DNA of 64,000 nt from an uncultured Acetobacteraceae bacterium (GTDB lineage Bacteria; Pseudomonadota; Alphaproteobacteria; Acetobacterales; Acetobacteraceae): NCBI GenBank assembly GCA_903918315.1, contig CAIXEA010000099.1, positions 1-64,000 on the forward strand, read 5' to 3'. Below are positions 48,720-58,484 of this stretch, in pieces. Every line of letters begins with the position of its first letter. Position 1 is the first letter of the stretch. The notes under the pieces were generated by a model. It ran no database searches, had not been told where the DNA came from, and saw nothing but the letters and a program-made list of their open reading frames with translations. Made by a program: the position numbers and the translations under genes.

Positions 48720-48800
48720 GCGGCTGCCATCATGCGGGTCAGACTGTGAGCCTTCGTGGTTCTGGTGATGCCAGGACCACGAAGGCCATTTCGCTGTTCA

Positions 48801-50057
48801 TCAGCCGGGAATGCGCACCTTCATCTCGGTGATCCCGTGGATAAAATTGGAATAAAGCCGCTTCGGCTCCTCCACCAGCTCAATCATCGGGAAGCGCTTC
48901 AGGATTTCTTCCCACAGGATGATCAGCTGCATCTCCGCCAGGCGATTGCCGACGCAGCGATGCACACCGAAGCCAAACGACAGATGGTGCCGCGGACGGG
49001 CCCGATCGACGATGAATTCGTTCGGGCGGTCGATGGAATCCTCATCCCGATTGCCCGAGATGTACCACATCACCACCTTGTCGCCCTTTTTGATCTGCTT
49101 GCCGCCCAGCTCGGCATCGGCCACCGCGGTGCGGCGCATATGCACGATGGGGGATTGCCAGCGGATGATCTCCGGCACCGCACTGGTGACCAGGGCCGGG
49201 TTGGCATAGAGCTTTTTGTATTCATCGGGGTTCTTGCACAGCGCCCAGAGCCCGCCGCTCATGGAATTGCGCGTGGTATCATTGCCGCCGACGATCAGCA
49301 GGGTCAGATTGCCCAGGAACTCGGCGGGGTCGTTCACAAGATTCCGGGTCGCTTCACCATGCGCGAGCATGGAGATCAGATCAAAGCCCGGCGGTTTGGC
49401 GGCACGCTCGTGCCACATGCCAGTGAACACCCGCAGGGCCTCACTCAGAATTTCCAGGCGTTTCTGCTCGGAATCCACGATGCCGCCGGCGTTGACGTCC
49501 TGGGTCGCGCAATCGGACCAGAAGGTCAGCTTGGCGCGATCTTCTTCCGGGAAGCCGAACAAAGTGGTCAGCATGAGCGTGGTCAGCTCGATCGACACAC
49601 GCTCCACCCAGTCGAACGTCTCATTGCGCGGCAGGCCGTCCAGCACGCGGCAGACGCGGTCCCGGATGATGCCGGACATGTTCTGGAGATTGGCCGGCGC
49701 CACGATCGGGCTGACGACCTTGCGTTGCTCGTCATGCCGCGGCGGGTCCATCGAGATGAAGCTCGATCTGCGGAACTCCATCGGCCGATCGGTGATGGAG
49801 ATGCCGCCCTTTTTGGCGTCGGAGGAGTAGATTTCCGGGTGGGTTTCCACCGTCATGATGTCTTTGAACTTGGTCACCGACCAGAAATCGCCGTACAGCC
49901 CGCCCTTGCGGTAATGCACCGGATCTTCCCGCCGCAAACGTTCAAAATAGGGGTAGTATGTGTCGGTTACGAACAGATTCGGGTCGCTGACATCGATCTG
50001 ATCCAGCGGGATGGATGCGGCGTGGATGGCTGGGTCGAAATTAACCGGTGCGTTCAT
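48801..50057 (-). CDS. Cytochrome P450, CYP153-like (terminal alkane/fatty-acid hydroxylase type)
   Basis: IVGGNDTTRNSMSGG (I-helix), EIIRWQSPIVHMRRTA (ExxR), KKGDKVVMWYISGNRDED, HLSFGFGVHRCVGNRLAEMQL (heme-Cys loop). Confidence 0.92.
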   Translation of the reverse strand: MNAPVNFDPAIHAASIPLDQIDVSDPNLFVTDTYYPYFERLRREDPVHYRKGGLYGDFWSVTKFKDIMTVETHPEIYSSDAKKGGISITDRPMEFRRSSFISMDPPRHDEQRKVVSPIVAPANLQNMSGIIRDRVCRVLDGLPRNETFDWVERVSIELTTLMLTTLFGFPEEDRAKLTFWSDCATQDVNAGGIVDSEQKRLEILSEALRVFTGMWHERAAKPPGFDLISMLAHGEATRNLVNDPAEFLGNLTLLIVGGNDTTRNSMSGGLWALCKNPDEYKKLYANPALVTSAVPEIIRWQSPIVHMRRTAVADAELGGKQIKKGDKVVMWYISGNRDEDSIDRPNEFIVDRARPRHHLSFGFGVHRCVGNRLAEMQLIILWEEILKRFPMIELVEEPKRLYSNFIHGITEMKVRIPG

Positions 50058-50076
50058 GACGAAACCCTCCGTGTTA

Positions 50077-50403
50077 TCAGTGTTGGCCTTCCGGCATACG
50101 CACCACCAGCCCGTCCAGCTCGGGCGTCATGGTGATCTGGCAGGACAGGCGGGAGTCCGTCTGCGTGACAGCGGCAAAGCTCAGCATGCTGGCTTCCTGT
50201 GAGCCGGCTTCCGGCAAGCCGGTTTTAGAGAGCCATTCCGGCTCCACATAGACATGGCAGGTGGCGCAGGCACATTCGCCGCCGCAATCGGCGTCGATGC
50301 CGGGGACATTGTTGTCCACCGCGGCCTGCATGACCGATTTGCCCACGGCGATCTCGACCGTATGGGCCTTACCGGTGTGTTCGATAAAGGTAATCTTTGC
50401 CAT
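50077..50403 (-). CDS. 2Fe-2S ferredoxin (adrenodoxin/putidaredoxin type)
   Basis: [17 protein letters not shown]...SRLSCQI four-cysteine cluster. Confidence 0.95.
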   Translation of the reverse strand: MAKITFIEHTGKAHTVEIAVGKSVMQAAVDNNVPGIDADCGGECACATCHVYVEPEWLSKTGLPEAGSQEASMLSFAAVTQTDSRLSCQITMTPELDGLVVRMPEGQH

Positions 50404-50429
50404 GTCCGTTTCCCTGTCAGACGCCGCGA

Positions 50430-51662
50430 TTAAGCCGCAAGCTCTTGCATTGTGACCGCCATATCACGGATTTTGTCCGCAGACAGCCGTTTTCCGCGGG
50501 CGATGATACGCCGCCCGCCCATGAATTCGGTCGAGGCATTCACTGCTTCGACCGCCCGCACCAGACCATCATCCGCGAGATGGAACAGCGCGAACCGGCC
50601 CGCCGCGATGTCGCCGCGCACCACGATCTGGGTCGCGTCGAACGGGATGCCGGCAATCTGCAGCCGCAGGTCGTATTGGTCCGACCAGAACCACGGCACT
50701 TCCGGGGCCGGGGCCGGGCGGCCGCAAATCACGGAGGCCGCCTGCTTGGCCTGCTCCAGCGCGTTCGGCACGCTTTCAAGGCGCATGGTCCGGTCGTACA
50801 GCGGCAGCGGCCGCTTCGTGCAGTCGCCGATAGCGAAAATGGCGGTATCGCTGGTGCGCGTCTGCAGATCAACGACAATGCCGCCGTCGCAGGCGATGCC
50901 GGCCGCCTGCGCGATTTCCTGGTTGGGCATGGCACCAACCCCCACCAGCACCGCATCGGCAGGGACCAGCCGGCCATCGGTCAGGCGCACACCGGTGACC
51001 TGGCCATCAACCCCCTCCAGACCCGCCACGCCGGCGGAAACCTCGATCGTGACACCCTTGGCGCGGTGGTAGGATTCGAAGAAGTCAGACAATGTCTGGC
51101 AGGCGACGCGGGCAAGGACCCGGGGCTCGCGCTCAATAATGGTCGCCGCGGCGCCCAGACCGATGGCGGAAGCCGCCGCCTCCAACCCGATATAGCCGCC
51201 GCCGATGACGCCGAGCTTCTTTCCCGGCCCGAGCGCGGATTTGAGCTGATCCGCATCGGCCGCCGTGCGCAGTTCCAGCACCCCGCGCAGACCAATCCCC
51301 GGCAGATCGAGTTTGCGGGCACGGGCGCCGGTGGCCAGGATCAGATAGTCATAGCCAAGCGTTTCGCCGGTCCCCAATGTGACGGATTTCGTCTCCCGGT
51401 CGATCGCGGTCACCGTGGTGCTGAGTCGCAGGTCAATATTGGCGGTTTCGTAGAAGGCGGCCGGACGCAGCGCCAGGCTGTCGGCACTGGCCTCCCCGGT
51501 CAGCCACGCCTTCGACAGCGGCGGCCTCTGATAGGGGTGGATCGGCTCATCCCCCACCATCACGATCGCACCCTGCCAACCCAACTGACGCAGCATGGCG
51601 GCGACGGAACCGCCGGCATGGCCGGCCCCGGCTATCACAACGCGTTGAAGCGTATCGCTCAC
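50430..51662 (-). CDS. NAD(P)/FAD-dependent ferredoxin reductase
   Basis: [81 protein letters not shown]. Confidence 0.94.
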   Translation of the reverse strand: MSDTLQRVVIAGAGHAGGSVAAMLRQLGWQGAIVMVGDEPIHPYQRPPLSKAWLTGEASADSLALRPAAFYETANIDLRLSTTVTAIDRETKSVTLGTGETLGYDYLILATGARARKLDLPGIGLRGVLELRTAADADQLKSALGPGKKLGVIGGGYIGLEAAASAIGLGAAATIIEREPRVLARVACQTLSDFFESYHRAKGVTIEVSAGVAGLEGVDGQVTGVRLTDGRLVPADAVLVGVGAMPNQEIAQAAGIACDGGIVVDLQTRTSDTAIFAIGDCTKRPLPLYDRTMRLESVPNALEQAKQAASVICGRPAPAPEVPWFWSDQYDLRLQIAGIPFDATQIVVRGDIAAGRFALFHLADDGLVRAVEAVNASTEFMGGRRIIARGKRLSADKIRDMAVTMQELAA

Positions 51663-51677
51663 TGTTCTGGTTCCCTC

Positions 51678-53075
51678 TCAGGCCGCCGCCATCGGCGGTA
51701 CGGCATCATGCCAATCCGTGGCGGTCTGGTATGCCCAGCCGATCTGCAGCGCCATCGCCTCGTCATAGCCACGGCATACAATCTGCAGCGACACTGGCAA
51801 GCCTGCCGCGGTGAAACCATTGGGGACCGCCAGCGCGCAGAGATCGAGGAAATTGACCCAGCGTGTCAGCATGCCCGGCGTGGTGTTCTGATCGATGGAC
51901 TCCACGGGAATGGCGGGCGTTACCATGGTCGGGGTTAACATCGCATCCACGTCGCGTGTGGCCTCGGCATAGGCAGGCTTCAGCCGCTCCCGCTCCGCCA
52001 GCGCGGTCAGGTAATCGCGGGAGGATATGGCTGCCCCAGCCCGGACGCGCGGGCGCACATCCTCATCCAGTGGGGCGGCCGGATTGTCCACGAGGTCAGC
52101 CAGCATCGCATAGGCCTCCGCCGACATGATCCGACCATTGACCGCCCCCAGATCCGCGAACCGGGCCGGGAGGGTCAGTTCCACGATCTCCGCCCCCATT
52201 GACGCCAAAAGCGCGACCGAGCGGTCATAGGCGGCCAGAACCTCGGCATCGATGCCGGCGCGTTCGGCGGCCGGGAAATGGCCCAGGCGCAGCCCCTTCA
52301 CACCCCGGCGCAGGGTTGGCCAGGGATCGCTGGGGCGGTGGCCGCGGGTGCGCGGGTCGTGGGCATCCTCGCCTTGCAACAGGCAGAACAGGGTGGCGGC
52401 GTCTTCCACGCTGCGGGTGATCGGGCCGGGCGTATCCAGCGTCGGGCTCAAGGGCAGCACGCCATGCACACTGATACGCCCGACCGTGGTTTTCAGGCCG
52501 GTGATGCCGTTCCAGGCGGCGGGAATGCGCACGGAACCGCCAGTGTCCGTGCCTATCGCCCATGGGGTCAGGCGGGCGCCCACCGCGACGCCGGACCCGC
52601 TGGAGGATCCGCCGGGGGTGCGGTGCGTTGCGGCGTCCCAGGGATTCCACGGCGTGCCGAGCTTTTGATTGGTGCCCCAGCCGCCATAGGCGAACTCCAC
52701 GGTATGCGTCTTGCCGAGGACGATCATCCCCGCCGCGACCAGCTTCTGATACAGCGTGGCCGTTCGGGTCGCGACGCGATCCTTCCAGGCGGCGGTGCCG
52801 CCCATGGCGATCTTGCCCTCGATCTCCACCAGATCCTTCACCGCGATCGGAATGCCGTGCAGCGGGCCGATCCGATGGCCGGAGCGGATCGCTTTATACG
52901 CGGCCTCCGCCGCCAGCCGGGCTTCGGCGGCATGAACGGACACATAGGCCTGCAAGCGCGGCTCCAGCGCCTCGGTGCGGGTCAGGCAGTCGTCCACCAG
53001 ATCGACCGGGGACAGGCGTCCGGCGGCGATGGCGGCGGATAGCGTGTGGACAGGCAGGAAAGCGGGGGAGGGCAT
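51678..53075 (-). CDS. Amidase (amidase signature family)
   Basis: IAVKDLVEIEGKIAMGGTAAWKDRVA, GGSSSGSGVAVGARLTPWAIGTDTGGSVRIPAAWNGITGLKTTVGRIS: Ser-Ser-Lys amidase signature. Confidence 0.94.
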   Translation of the reverse strand: MPSPAFLPVHTLSAAIAAGRLSPVDLVDDCLTRTEALEPRLQAYVSVHAAEARLAAEAAYKAIRSGHRIGPLHGIPIAVKDLVEIEGKIAMGGTAAWKDRVATRTATLYQKLVAAGMIVLGKTHTVEFAYGGWGTNQKLGTPWNPWDAATHRTPGGSSSGSGVAVGARLTPWAIGTDTGGSVRIPAAWNGITGLKTTVGRISVHGVLPLSPTLDTPGPITRSVEDAATLFCLLQGEDAHDPRTRGHRPSDPWPTLRRGVKGLRLGHFPAAERAGIDAEVLAAYDRSVALLASMGAEIVELTLPARFADLGAVNGRIMSAEAYAMLADLVDNPAAPLDEDVRPRVRAGAAISSRDYLTALAERERLKPAYAEATRDVDAMLTPTMVTPAIPVESIDQNTTPGMLTRWVNFLDLCALAVPNGFTAAGLPVSLQIVCRGYDEAMALQIGWAYQTATDWHDAVPPMAAA

Positions 53076-53182
53076 GCGACGCTCCGGGTTCGATCCCGCC
53101 TATCTTGGCGGGACACCGCGGCGCCGTCATCCCCAGGGCGGCCGATCGCAATCGGCGTCACGATGGGGGGTGGTAGCCGGGT

Positions 53183-55042
53183 CTATTCCCCCGACAATTC
53201 GCGCCGCCGGCGATCCAGTTCTTCGCTGTACCGCCGTAATGCGTGCGCTTCGGTCAGGAGCCCAACAACCTTCCGCGTATCCGCGGCGTCCACCACCACG
53301 AGCGCGTCACTTTCCGCATTTTCAAACATCGCCACCGCTTCCTTGATGGTCATCTGCGGCAGTAGAACAGTATCGGCGTGGTGCCTGATCAATGCAACGC
53401 GATGGGCGTTATCGGAGTCAGCGTGCACCTCCGCCGGGTGCACGATGCCGGCGTACCGTTCCTGGCTATCGAGGACGACCACGATCTGGGTCGCGCCCAA
53501 TGGGAACTCAGTTTTGAACTCCGCGATCGGCGTTTCGGCGTGGGTGGTCCGCACTTCCCGCCGCATCATCCGCCCGACGGTCAGATTGCGCATCCAACCG
53601 ATATCGACCGCGCTCCGGATCGCCTCGCCCCGCAGATGGAAGCGCCAGGTCGCGAAGGAATAGCCGAAGGTGCGCCGCACCGTCAGCGCGGAGACCACGC
53701 AGGCCGCCAGAACAGCAGTCGTCATCGGCAAGCTGCCGGTCGCTTCCAAGGCCAGAAATCCCATGGTCAGCGGGCCACCGATAATGCCGACGGCCAGCGC
53801 GCTCATGCCCACCAGCGCGCAAACCACCGGTGAGACGGCGTGCGCGGTGGTCACGGCCGCCATGATGGCGGCAAAGGCCTTACCCAGCAGCGCACCGAGG
53901 AACAACGACGCGAAAAACAACCCGCCACGGAACCCGGAACCGATGGAGATCGCGGACGCCACGGCCTTCAGCACGACCAACAACACCAGATAGCGCAGGG
54001 GATACGCCGCCTCGAACACGACCCCGAGGGCGCCGTGGCCGGATGACAGAACCGCCGGTGTATAAAGCGCCAGGATGCCCACCGCGAGACCGCCGATCGC
54101 GGGGCGCAGCCAGGGGGCGACGCGGCTTTTGCGGAACAGCTCCTCGGTCACCGTGACGCCGCGCATGATGGCGATCCCGACCAGGGCGCAGAGCATCCCC
54201 AAAGCAAGGATGGGGATGTAATCCAATCCCTCGATCCGTGTCGGCACCAGAACCAGCAACTCAAACTGCGCGCCACCGAGAGCATGGACGACCGCCATGG
54301 AGACGATCGCCGCCACCGCCACCGGTGCGAAGGTACCGAGAGAATAGGTGCCGACAACCAGCTCAAACGCATAGAAAGCGCCGGTCAGCGGTGCGTTGAA
54401 GGCCCCGGCGATGGCGGCCGCCGCGCCGCATCCGACCAACAGACGCAGGTCGTTCCGGCGCACCCGAAATACATGCCCCCAGCGGGACGCGATCGCGGAG
54501 CCGATCTGCGTATAGCCGGCTTCGAGGCCGATGGAAGCGCCCACGCCGTTTGAGATGATCGTCTGCAAGACCACGATCAGGCTGCCATTGAGCGACATTC
54601 TGCCGCCGAACAAGGCATTGGCCTCAATGGGATCGACGGTGCGGCGGCGGAAGACTTGCCCAATGCCCAGGGAGACCAGGCCCAGAACCAGGCCGCCGAT
54701 GGCGGGAACCAGCAGTGTTCGTAACGGGTCCAGCTCGACCATCGCGCTTAGCCGTTCGGTCGCGCGAATGCCAAACAGGATTTGATGGATGAACTGGGTC
54801 GCTTCCGTCATGGCCCATACGGCAAAGCCGGTGAAGAAACCGACGAAGGCAGCCAGCGCGACCAACCAGATCTCGTCCGCCCGGACCAATGCCCGCAGCA
54901 CCTGAGGCGCATGCAGCACCACATTGCTCAGCGGCCGACGATGCCGGCGGGACGGTGGTACCGGTCCTTCGGACGCAGTTTCCTCTTGCGACGAGGCGTC
55001 GGAAACGCCTGTTAAAGTCGTATCGCCAGGAAGGGTCGACAT
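53183..55042 (-). CDS. ClC-family chloride channel/antiporter with C-terminal CBS domains (divergent selectivity motifs)
   Basis: GASIGLEAGYTQIGSAIASRWG, CGAAAAIAGAFNAPLTGAFYAFELV, GSGFRGGLFFASLFLGALLG, CBS-type tail VGRMMRREVRTTHAETPIAEF...VVVDAADTRKVVGLLTEA. Confidence 0.9.
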   Translation of the reverse strand: MSTLPGDTTLTGVSDASSQEETASEGPVPPSRRHRRPLSNVVLHAPQVLRALVRADEIWLVALAAFVGFFTGFAVWAMTEATQFIHQILFGIRATERLSAMVELDPLRTLLVPAIGGLVLGLVSLGIGQVFRRRTVDPIEANALFGGRMSLNGSLIVVLQTIISNGVGASIGLEAGYTQIGSAIASRWGHVFRVRRNDLRLLVGCGAAAAIAGAFNAPLTGAFYAFELVVGTYSLGTFAPVAVAAIVSMAVVHALGGAQFELLVLVPTRIEGLDYIPILALGMLCALVGIAIMRGVTVTEELFRKSRVAPWLRPAIGGLAVGILALYTPAVLSSGHGALGVVFEAAYPLRYLVLLVVLKAVASAISIGSGFRGGLFFASLFLGALLGKAFAAIMAAVTTAHAVSPVVCALVGMSALAVGIIGGPLTMGFLALEATGSLPMTTAVLAACVVSALTVRRTFGYSFATWRFHLRGEAIRSAVDIGWMRNLTVGRMMRREVRTTHAETPIAEFKTEFPLGATQIVVVLDSQERYAGIVHPAEVHADSDNAHRVALIRHHADTVLLPQMTIKEAVAMFENAESDALVVVDAADTRKVVGLLTEAHALRRYSEELDRRRRELSGE

Positions 55043-55201
55043 GCGCGACGTCCAGCGCGGCCAGAGGAAAACCAGACACCCTTGTGCTACGGCAGATTAC
55101 CGTCCGCAACGGGTCAGGCGCCATCATGCGCTGGATTACGGCAAAATTATCGCCGAAGCGGCCAATCTGTCACGAACACCGCGGCGCCGAAGATCAAAAA
55201 C

Positions 55202-56194
55202 TCAGGCGATCAAGCCTCTGTCCCGGCGGGTTGCCTCCAGATCGTCCGCGATGAAGGCACGCACGACGTCTTCCATGGGTTCATGCGGTACGAAGCCCAG
55301 TGCACGTGCCCGCGCGGCGGTGAACGCCGGCGGCCAGGTGCCGACGATATCGGCGATCGTGGGATCGGTGATCCGCCTGACCAGCGCGGACGCGCCTGGC
55401 TGAACGGAGTCCAACGCTTTGAGCATGTTCCCAACGGTGGTTTCGATTCCCGGTGGGCTCAGGCTGCGATCCAACCCCATCCCGGAGGTATCCATGGCGG
55501 CGGCATGCAGCAGCCAGTCCGCAGCGCGCCGAGGACTACAGATCCAAACGCCAAACGTGTCAGGAACGGGCAACTCGGCTTCCAATCCCAGCAGTGGCTC
55601 GCGCACGATGGCGGAGAAGAACGAGCTTGCGGCCTTGTTCGGACGGCCGGGCCGGACGACGACCGTCGGCAGCCGGATCGTGACCACATCCATGAACCCC
55701 CGCCGCGATGCATCGGCCAGGATGAGTTCAGCCGCGGCTTTCTGCGCCCCATAGCTGTTGCCGGGCACCTGTTTGGCTTCATCCGGCAGGGTATCGGCCT
55801 GGGTGGCGCTGAAGCTCGCGACCGAGCTGGTGAACACAACCCGCGGCGGGCGGCCACCCGCCGCGACCAACCGCCGGCAGGCATCGACAACCGCGTCGGT
55901 GCCACGAAGATTGACCCGGCGGCCGAGTTCGTAGTCAGCCTCCGCCTGGGCGCTCACCACGGCGGCCAGGTGGAAGATCACATCCGTGCCGGCCGGAACG
56001 GCTGCCTCCGGGAGGTCGACGACATCCCCGGCCAGGGCGGTGACCGGGAAGGCGGCGCTGGGTTTCGGCGGTTCGGCGATGTCGAACAACGTCAGAGATG
56101 TAACGGGCTGTCCGCCAAGCCGGCCTTCACGGGTCAGACGCTCAGCGATCTTGCGGCCCAGAAATCCACCGCCACCCAGGATCGTGATGTTCAT
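55202..56194 (-). CDS. NAD-dependent epimerase/dehydratase, D-erythronate dehydrogenase (DenD)-like
   Basis: MNITILGGGGFLGRKIAERL...IFHLAAVVSAQAEADYELGRRVNLRGTDAVVDACR...GNSYGAQKAAAELILADASRRGFMDVVTIRLPTVVVRPGRPNKAASSFFSAIVREPL; ATG 56194 preferred. Confidence 0.85.
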   Translation of the reverse strand: MNITILGGGGFLGRKIAERLTREGRLGGQPVTSLTLFDIAEPPKPSAAFPVTALAGDVVDLPEAAVPAGTDVIFHLAAVVSAQAEADYELGRRVNLRGTDAVVDACRRLVAAGGRPPRVVFTSSVASFSATQADTLPDEAKQVPGNSYGAQKAAAELILADASRRGFMDVVTIRLPTVVVRPGRPNKAASSFFSAIVREPLLGLEAELPVPDTFGVWICSPRRAADWLLHAAAMDTSGMGLDRSLSPPGIETTVGNMLKALDSVQPGASALVRRITDPTIADIVGTWPPAFTAARARALGFVPHEPMEDVVRAFIADDLEATRRDRGLIA

Positions 56195-56257
56195 ACGTAT
56201 ACTCCAACGCTCACCGGCAAGATTGCACCGGACGGCAATGCGGTCCACCGTCAGGAT

Positions 56258-57379
56258 ATGATCACGCTCCGTCCTTTTCGGCTCTTTCCCAACCCTCGTC
56301 ATGGCGTGCCCGGGGTGGTGATCCTGCCGGCTGGCGGTTTTCGGCGCGCGAAGGCGGCGATCACGGGCTGGGCGGGCTACGCACCCACGCCCCTTCGGGC
56401 ATTGCCCACAGTCGCCCGCGATGCCGCGATCGGGTCCATCCACCTGAAAGATGAGTCGGATCGATTTGGCCTGGGCAGCTTTAAGGCGCTTGGCGGGGCT
56501 TATGCCGTGGGTGCCGTCATCGACGCGGCGCGGTCGCGGGGCGAACAACAGGATACCATCACCGTCACCTGCGCCACGGATGGCAATCACGGCCGCGCCG
56601 TAGCCTGGGGCGCACAACGCTTTCGATGCCGCTGCGTGATCATCGTGCATGAGACGGTCAGCCAAGGCCGCGTGGACGCCATTGCCGCCTATGGGGCAGA
56701 GGTTCGGCGCGTGCCCGGGACCTATGACGACGCGGTGCGGGAAGCGTCACACCTGGCCGCAACCCATGGATGGCACGTCGTATCCGACACATCCTGGCCA
56801 GGATACACCGAGGTGCCTCGGGATATCATGCAGGGCTATCGCCTCATGGCCGATGAAGCGGCTGATCAATGGGAAGGACTGCCGCCGACCCATGTCTTTA
56901 TTCAAGGCGGAGTCGGTGGTGCGGCCGCGGCGGTCGCTGTGCAAATGCGCGCCCGTTTCCAGCCCACACCCAGGGTCATCGTCGTAGAACCCGACAATGC
57001 CGCATGTCTGCTGGCCAGTGCGGAAATCGGCGCTTTGACGGCCATTCCCGGCAATCTCGATACCATGATGGCGGGACTGGCCTGCGGTGAACCCAGTCTG
57101 CTGGCCTGGGAGGAGCTTCAGCGATCCGCGGCCGCCTTCATGGCCATTCCCGATGCCACTGCAATCGAGGCCATGCGGCTTCTGGCGGCCGCCGGCGTCA
57201 TATCCGGTGAGTCCGGTGCCGCGGGCCTCGCGGGGTGTCTTCTGGCCGCGTCCGATCCGGCCGCCCGCGCGGTGCTCGGTCTCGAATTAGACAGCCGCGT
57301 GCTCGTTTTCAGCACCGAGGGGGCGACCGACCAAGCGCTTTATGAAAAATTCGTCGGAAGTCAGACAAGCCCCACGTAA
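56258..57379 (+). CDS. Diaminopropionate ammonia-lyase-like PLP enzyme
   Basis: IHLKDESDRFGLGSFKALGGAYAVGAV (PLP-lysine region), TVTCATDGNHGRAVAWGAQRF, WPGYTEVPRDIMQGYRLMADE; only the part from ATG 56258 is real, upstream ORF is antisense to the DenD-like gene. Confidence 0.88.
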   Translation: MITLRPFRLFPNPRHGVPGVVILPAGGFRRAKAAITGWAGYAPTPLRALPTVARDAAIGSIHLKDESDRFGLGSFKALGGAYAVGAVIDAARSRGEQQDTITVTCATDGNHGRAVAWGAQRFRCRCVIIVHETVSQGRVDAIAAYGAEVRRVPGTYDDAVREASHLAATHGWHVVSDTSWPGYTEVPRDIMQGYRLMADEAADQWEGLPPTHVFIQGGVGGAAAAVAVQMRARFQPTPRVIVVEPDNAACLLASAEIGALTAIPGNLDTMMAGLACGEPSLLAWEELQRSAAAFMAIPDATAIEAMRLLAAAGVISGESGAAGLAGCLLAASDPAARAVLGLELDSRVLVFSTEGATDQALYEKFVGSQTSPT

Positions 57380-57456
57380 TTTTGACCCCAATAGGGTCCG
57401 GGCTCATGTAAGATAGACATAATCAATCTGGCTATCCGAGATATTGGGGCGTCAGC

Positions 57457-57981
57457 ATGCGTAGCAGATCAATGATCGTGCTTTTGATCGCCGCCGTCGG
57501 CCTTGGGTATGGGCTGTACCCCTATGTCGCGCTGTACCAACTGAAATCCGCCATGCATGACGGCGATCCGGTGTCCCTGTCACAGATGATCGACTGGTCC
57601 TCCGTTCGGGAGGGGATCAAGGAAGATTTGTGTGATCTCGTGCTGGATACGCCGGGGGAGCCGATCGGGCGCGACGTTCTGCCGCCGTTTGGCGCGTCGT
57701 TTATTCGTGGCGTGACCGGCAGCGCCGTTGATCGAACCGTCAATCCCGAAACGCTGGTGGCGGCAACGCGGGAGCCATCTGATGCCACGCCTTCATCCTA
57801 TGAGGGCGCGCGAGTCAGTTGGGCCTTCTTCTCGGGCCCTGGCAGTTTCAGGATCGATGTCGAAACCCCAGGGGTCGCGATCCCGATCCGGGTGGACATG
57901 GAATTGCGGGGGCTGCAATGGCTGGTGCGGCGGGTGTCGCTACCACCCGCGCTTCTGGAAAGCAGCCACCTCCATACTTAA
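57457..57981 (+). CDS. DUF2939 domain-containing protein
   Basis: MRSRSMIVLLIAAVGLGYGLYPYVALYQLKSAMHDGDPVSLSQMIDWSSVREGIKEDL. Confidence 0.85.
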   Translation: MRSRSMIVLLIAAVGLGYGLYPYVALYQLKSAMHDGDPVSLSQMIDWSSVREGIKEDLCDLVLDTPGEPIGRDVLPPFGASFIRGVTGSAVDRTVNPETLVAATREPSDATPSSYEGARVSWAFFSGPGSFRIDVETPGVAIPIRVDMELRGLQWLVRRVSLPPALLESSHLHT

Positions 57982-58379
57982 CCGCGGGGTTTCGGTGCTT
58001 CGACCGGCCCGTTGGCTTTCTTCCACGCGCCGAATCCGCCCTCGATATGGGCCACGTTCTCCAACCCCATGTCCTGCGCGGTCTTCGCCGCCAGAGCGGA
58101 ACGCCAGCCGCCGGCGCAGAAGAAAACGAAACGCTTGTCTTCAGCGAACACCGGCTTGTGGTAGGGGCTTTCCGGGTCGATCCAGAATTCCATCATGCCG
58201 CGGGTGCAGAGAAAGGCCCCGGGGACGCGGCCCTCACGATCCAATTCACGCGGATCACGGAGGTCGACGAACAACACGTCTGGTTGGCCCGTCAGCTGGA
58301 TGGCTTCTTCCGGCGTCAGAGTCTGAATCTCGACGTTCGCTTCCGCTAACATCTGTTTGAAGCCTTTTTTGATACGCAT
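57978..58379 (-). CDS. Rhodanese-like domain protein
   Basis: LFVDLRDPRELDREGRVPGAF...DKRFVFFCAGGWRSALAAKTAQDMGLENVAHIEGGFGAWKKANGPVE (active-site CAGGWR). Confidence 0.93.
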   Translation of the reverse strand: MRIKKGFKQMLAEANVEIQTLTPEEAIQLTGQPDVLFVDLRDPRELDREGRVPGAFLCTRGMMEFWIDPESPYHKPVFAEDKRFVFFCAGGWRSALAAKTAQDMGLENVAHIEGGFGAWKKANGPVEAPKPRG

Positions 58380-58484
58380 GGGGCGTTCTCCGGTTCCAAT
58401 GGCTCAATCTTAGGCTGGCGCCTGGGCTCGCGCCATAATATGCGGCTGTTAAGAGAGAGGCCAGGGACCATCCAAGGGATAACC

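Noticed and set aside
48756-50135. 459-aa plus-strand ORF
   Set aside because: Antisense to the CYP153-like P450; no recognisable domain.
50397-51938. 513-aa plus-strand ORF
   Set aside because: Antisense to ferredoxin reductase and amidase genes.
53080-53120. tRNA-like GGGTTCGATCCC segment
   Set aside because: T-loop-like word only; no cloverleaf could be built around it and it lies at the amidase 5' end.
55082-56257. N-terminal part of the 765-aa plus-strand ORF
   Set aside because: Antisense to the DenD-like gene; only the part from ATG 56258 resembles an ammonia-lyase, so no fusion protein is claimed.
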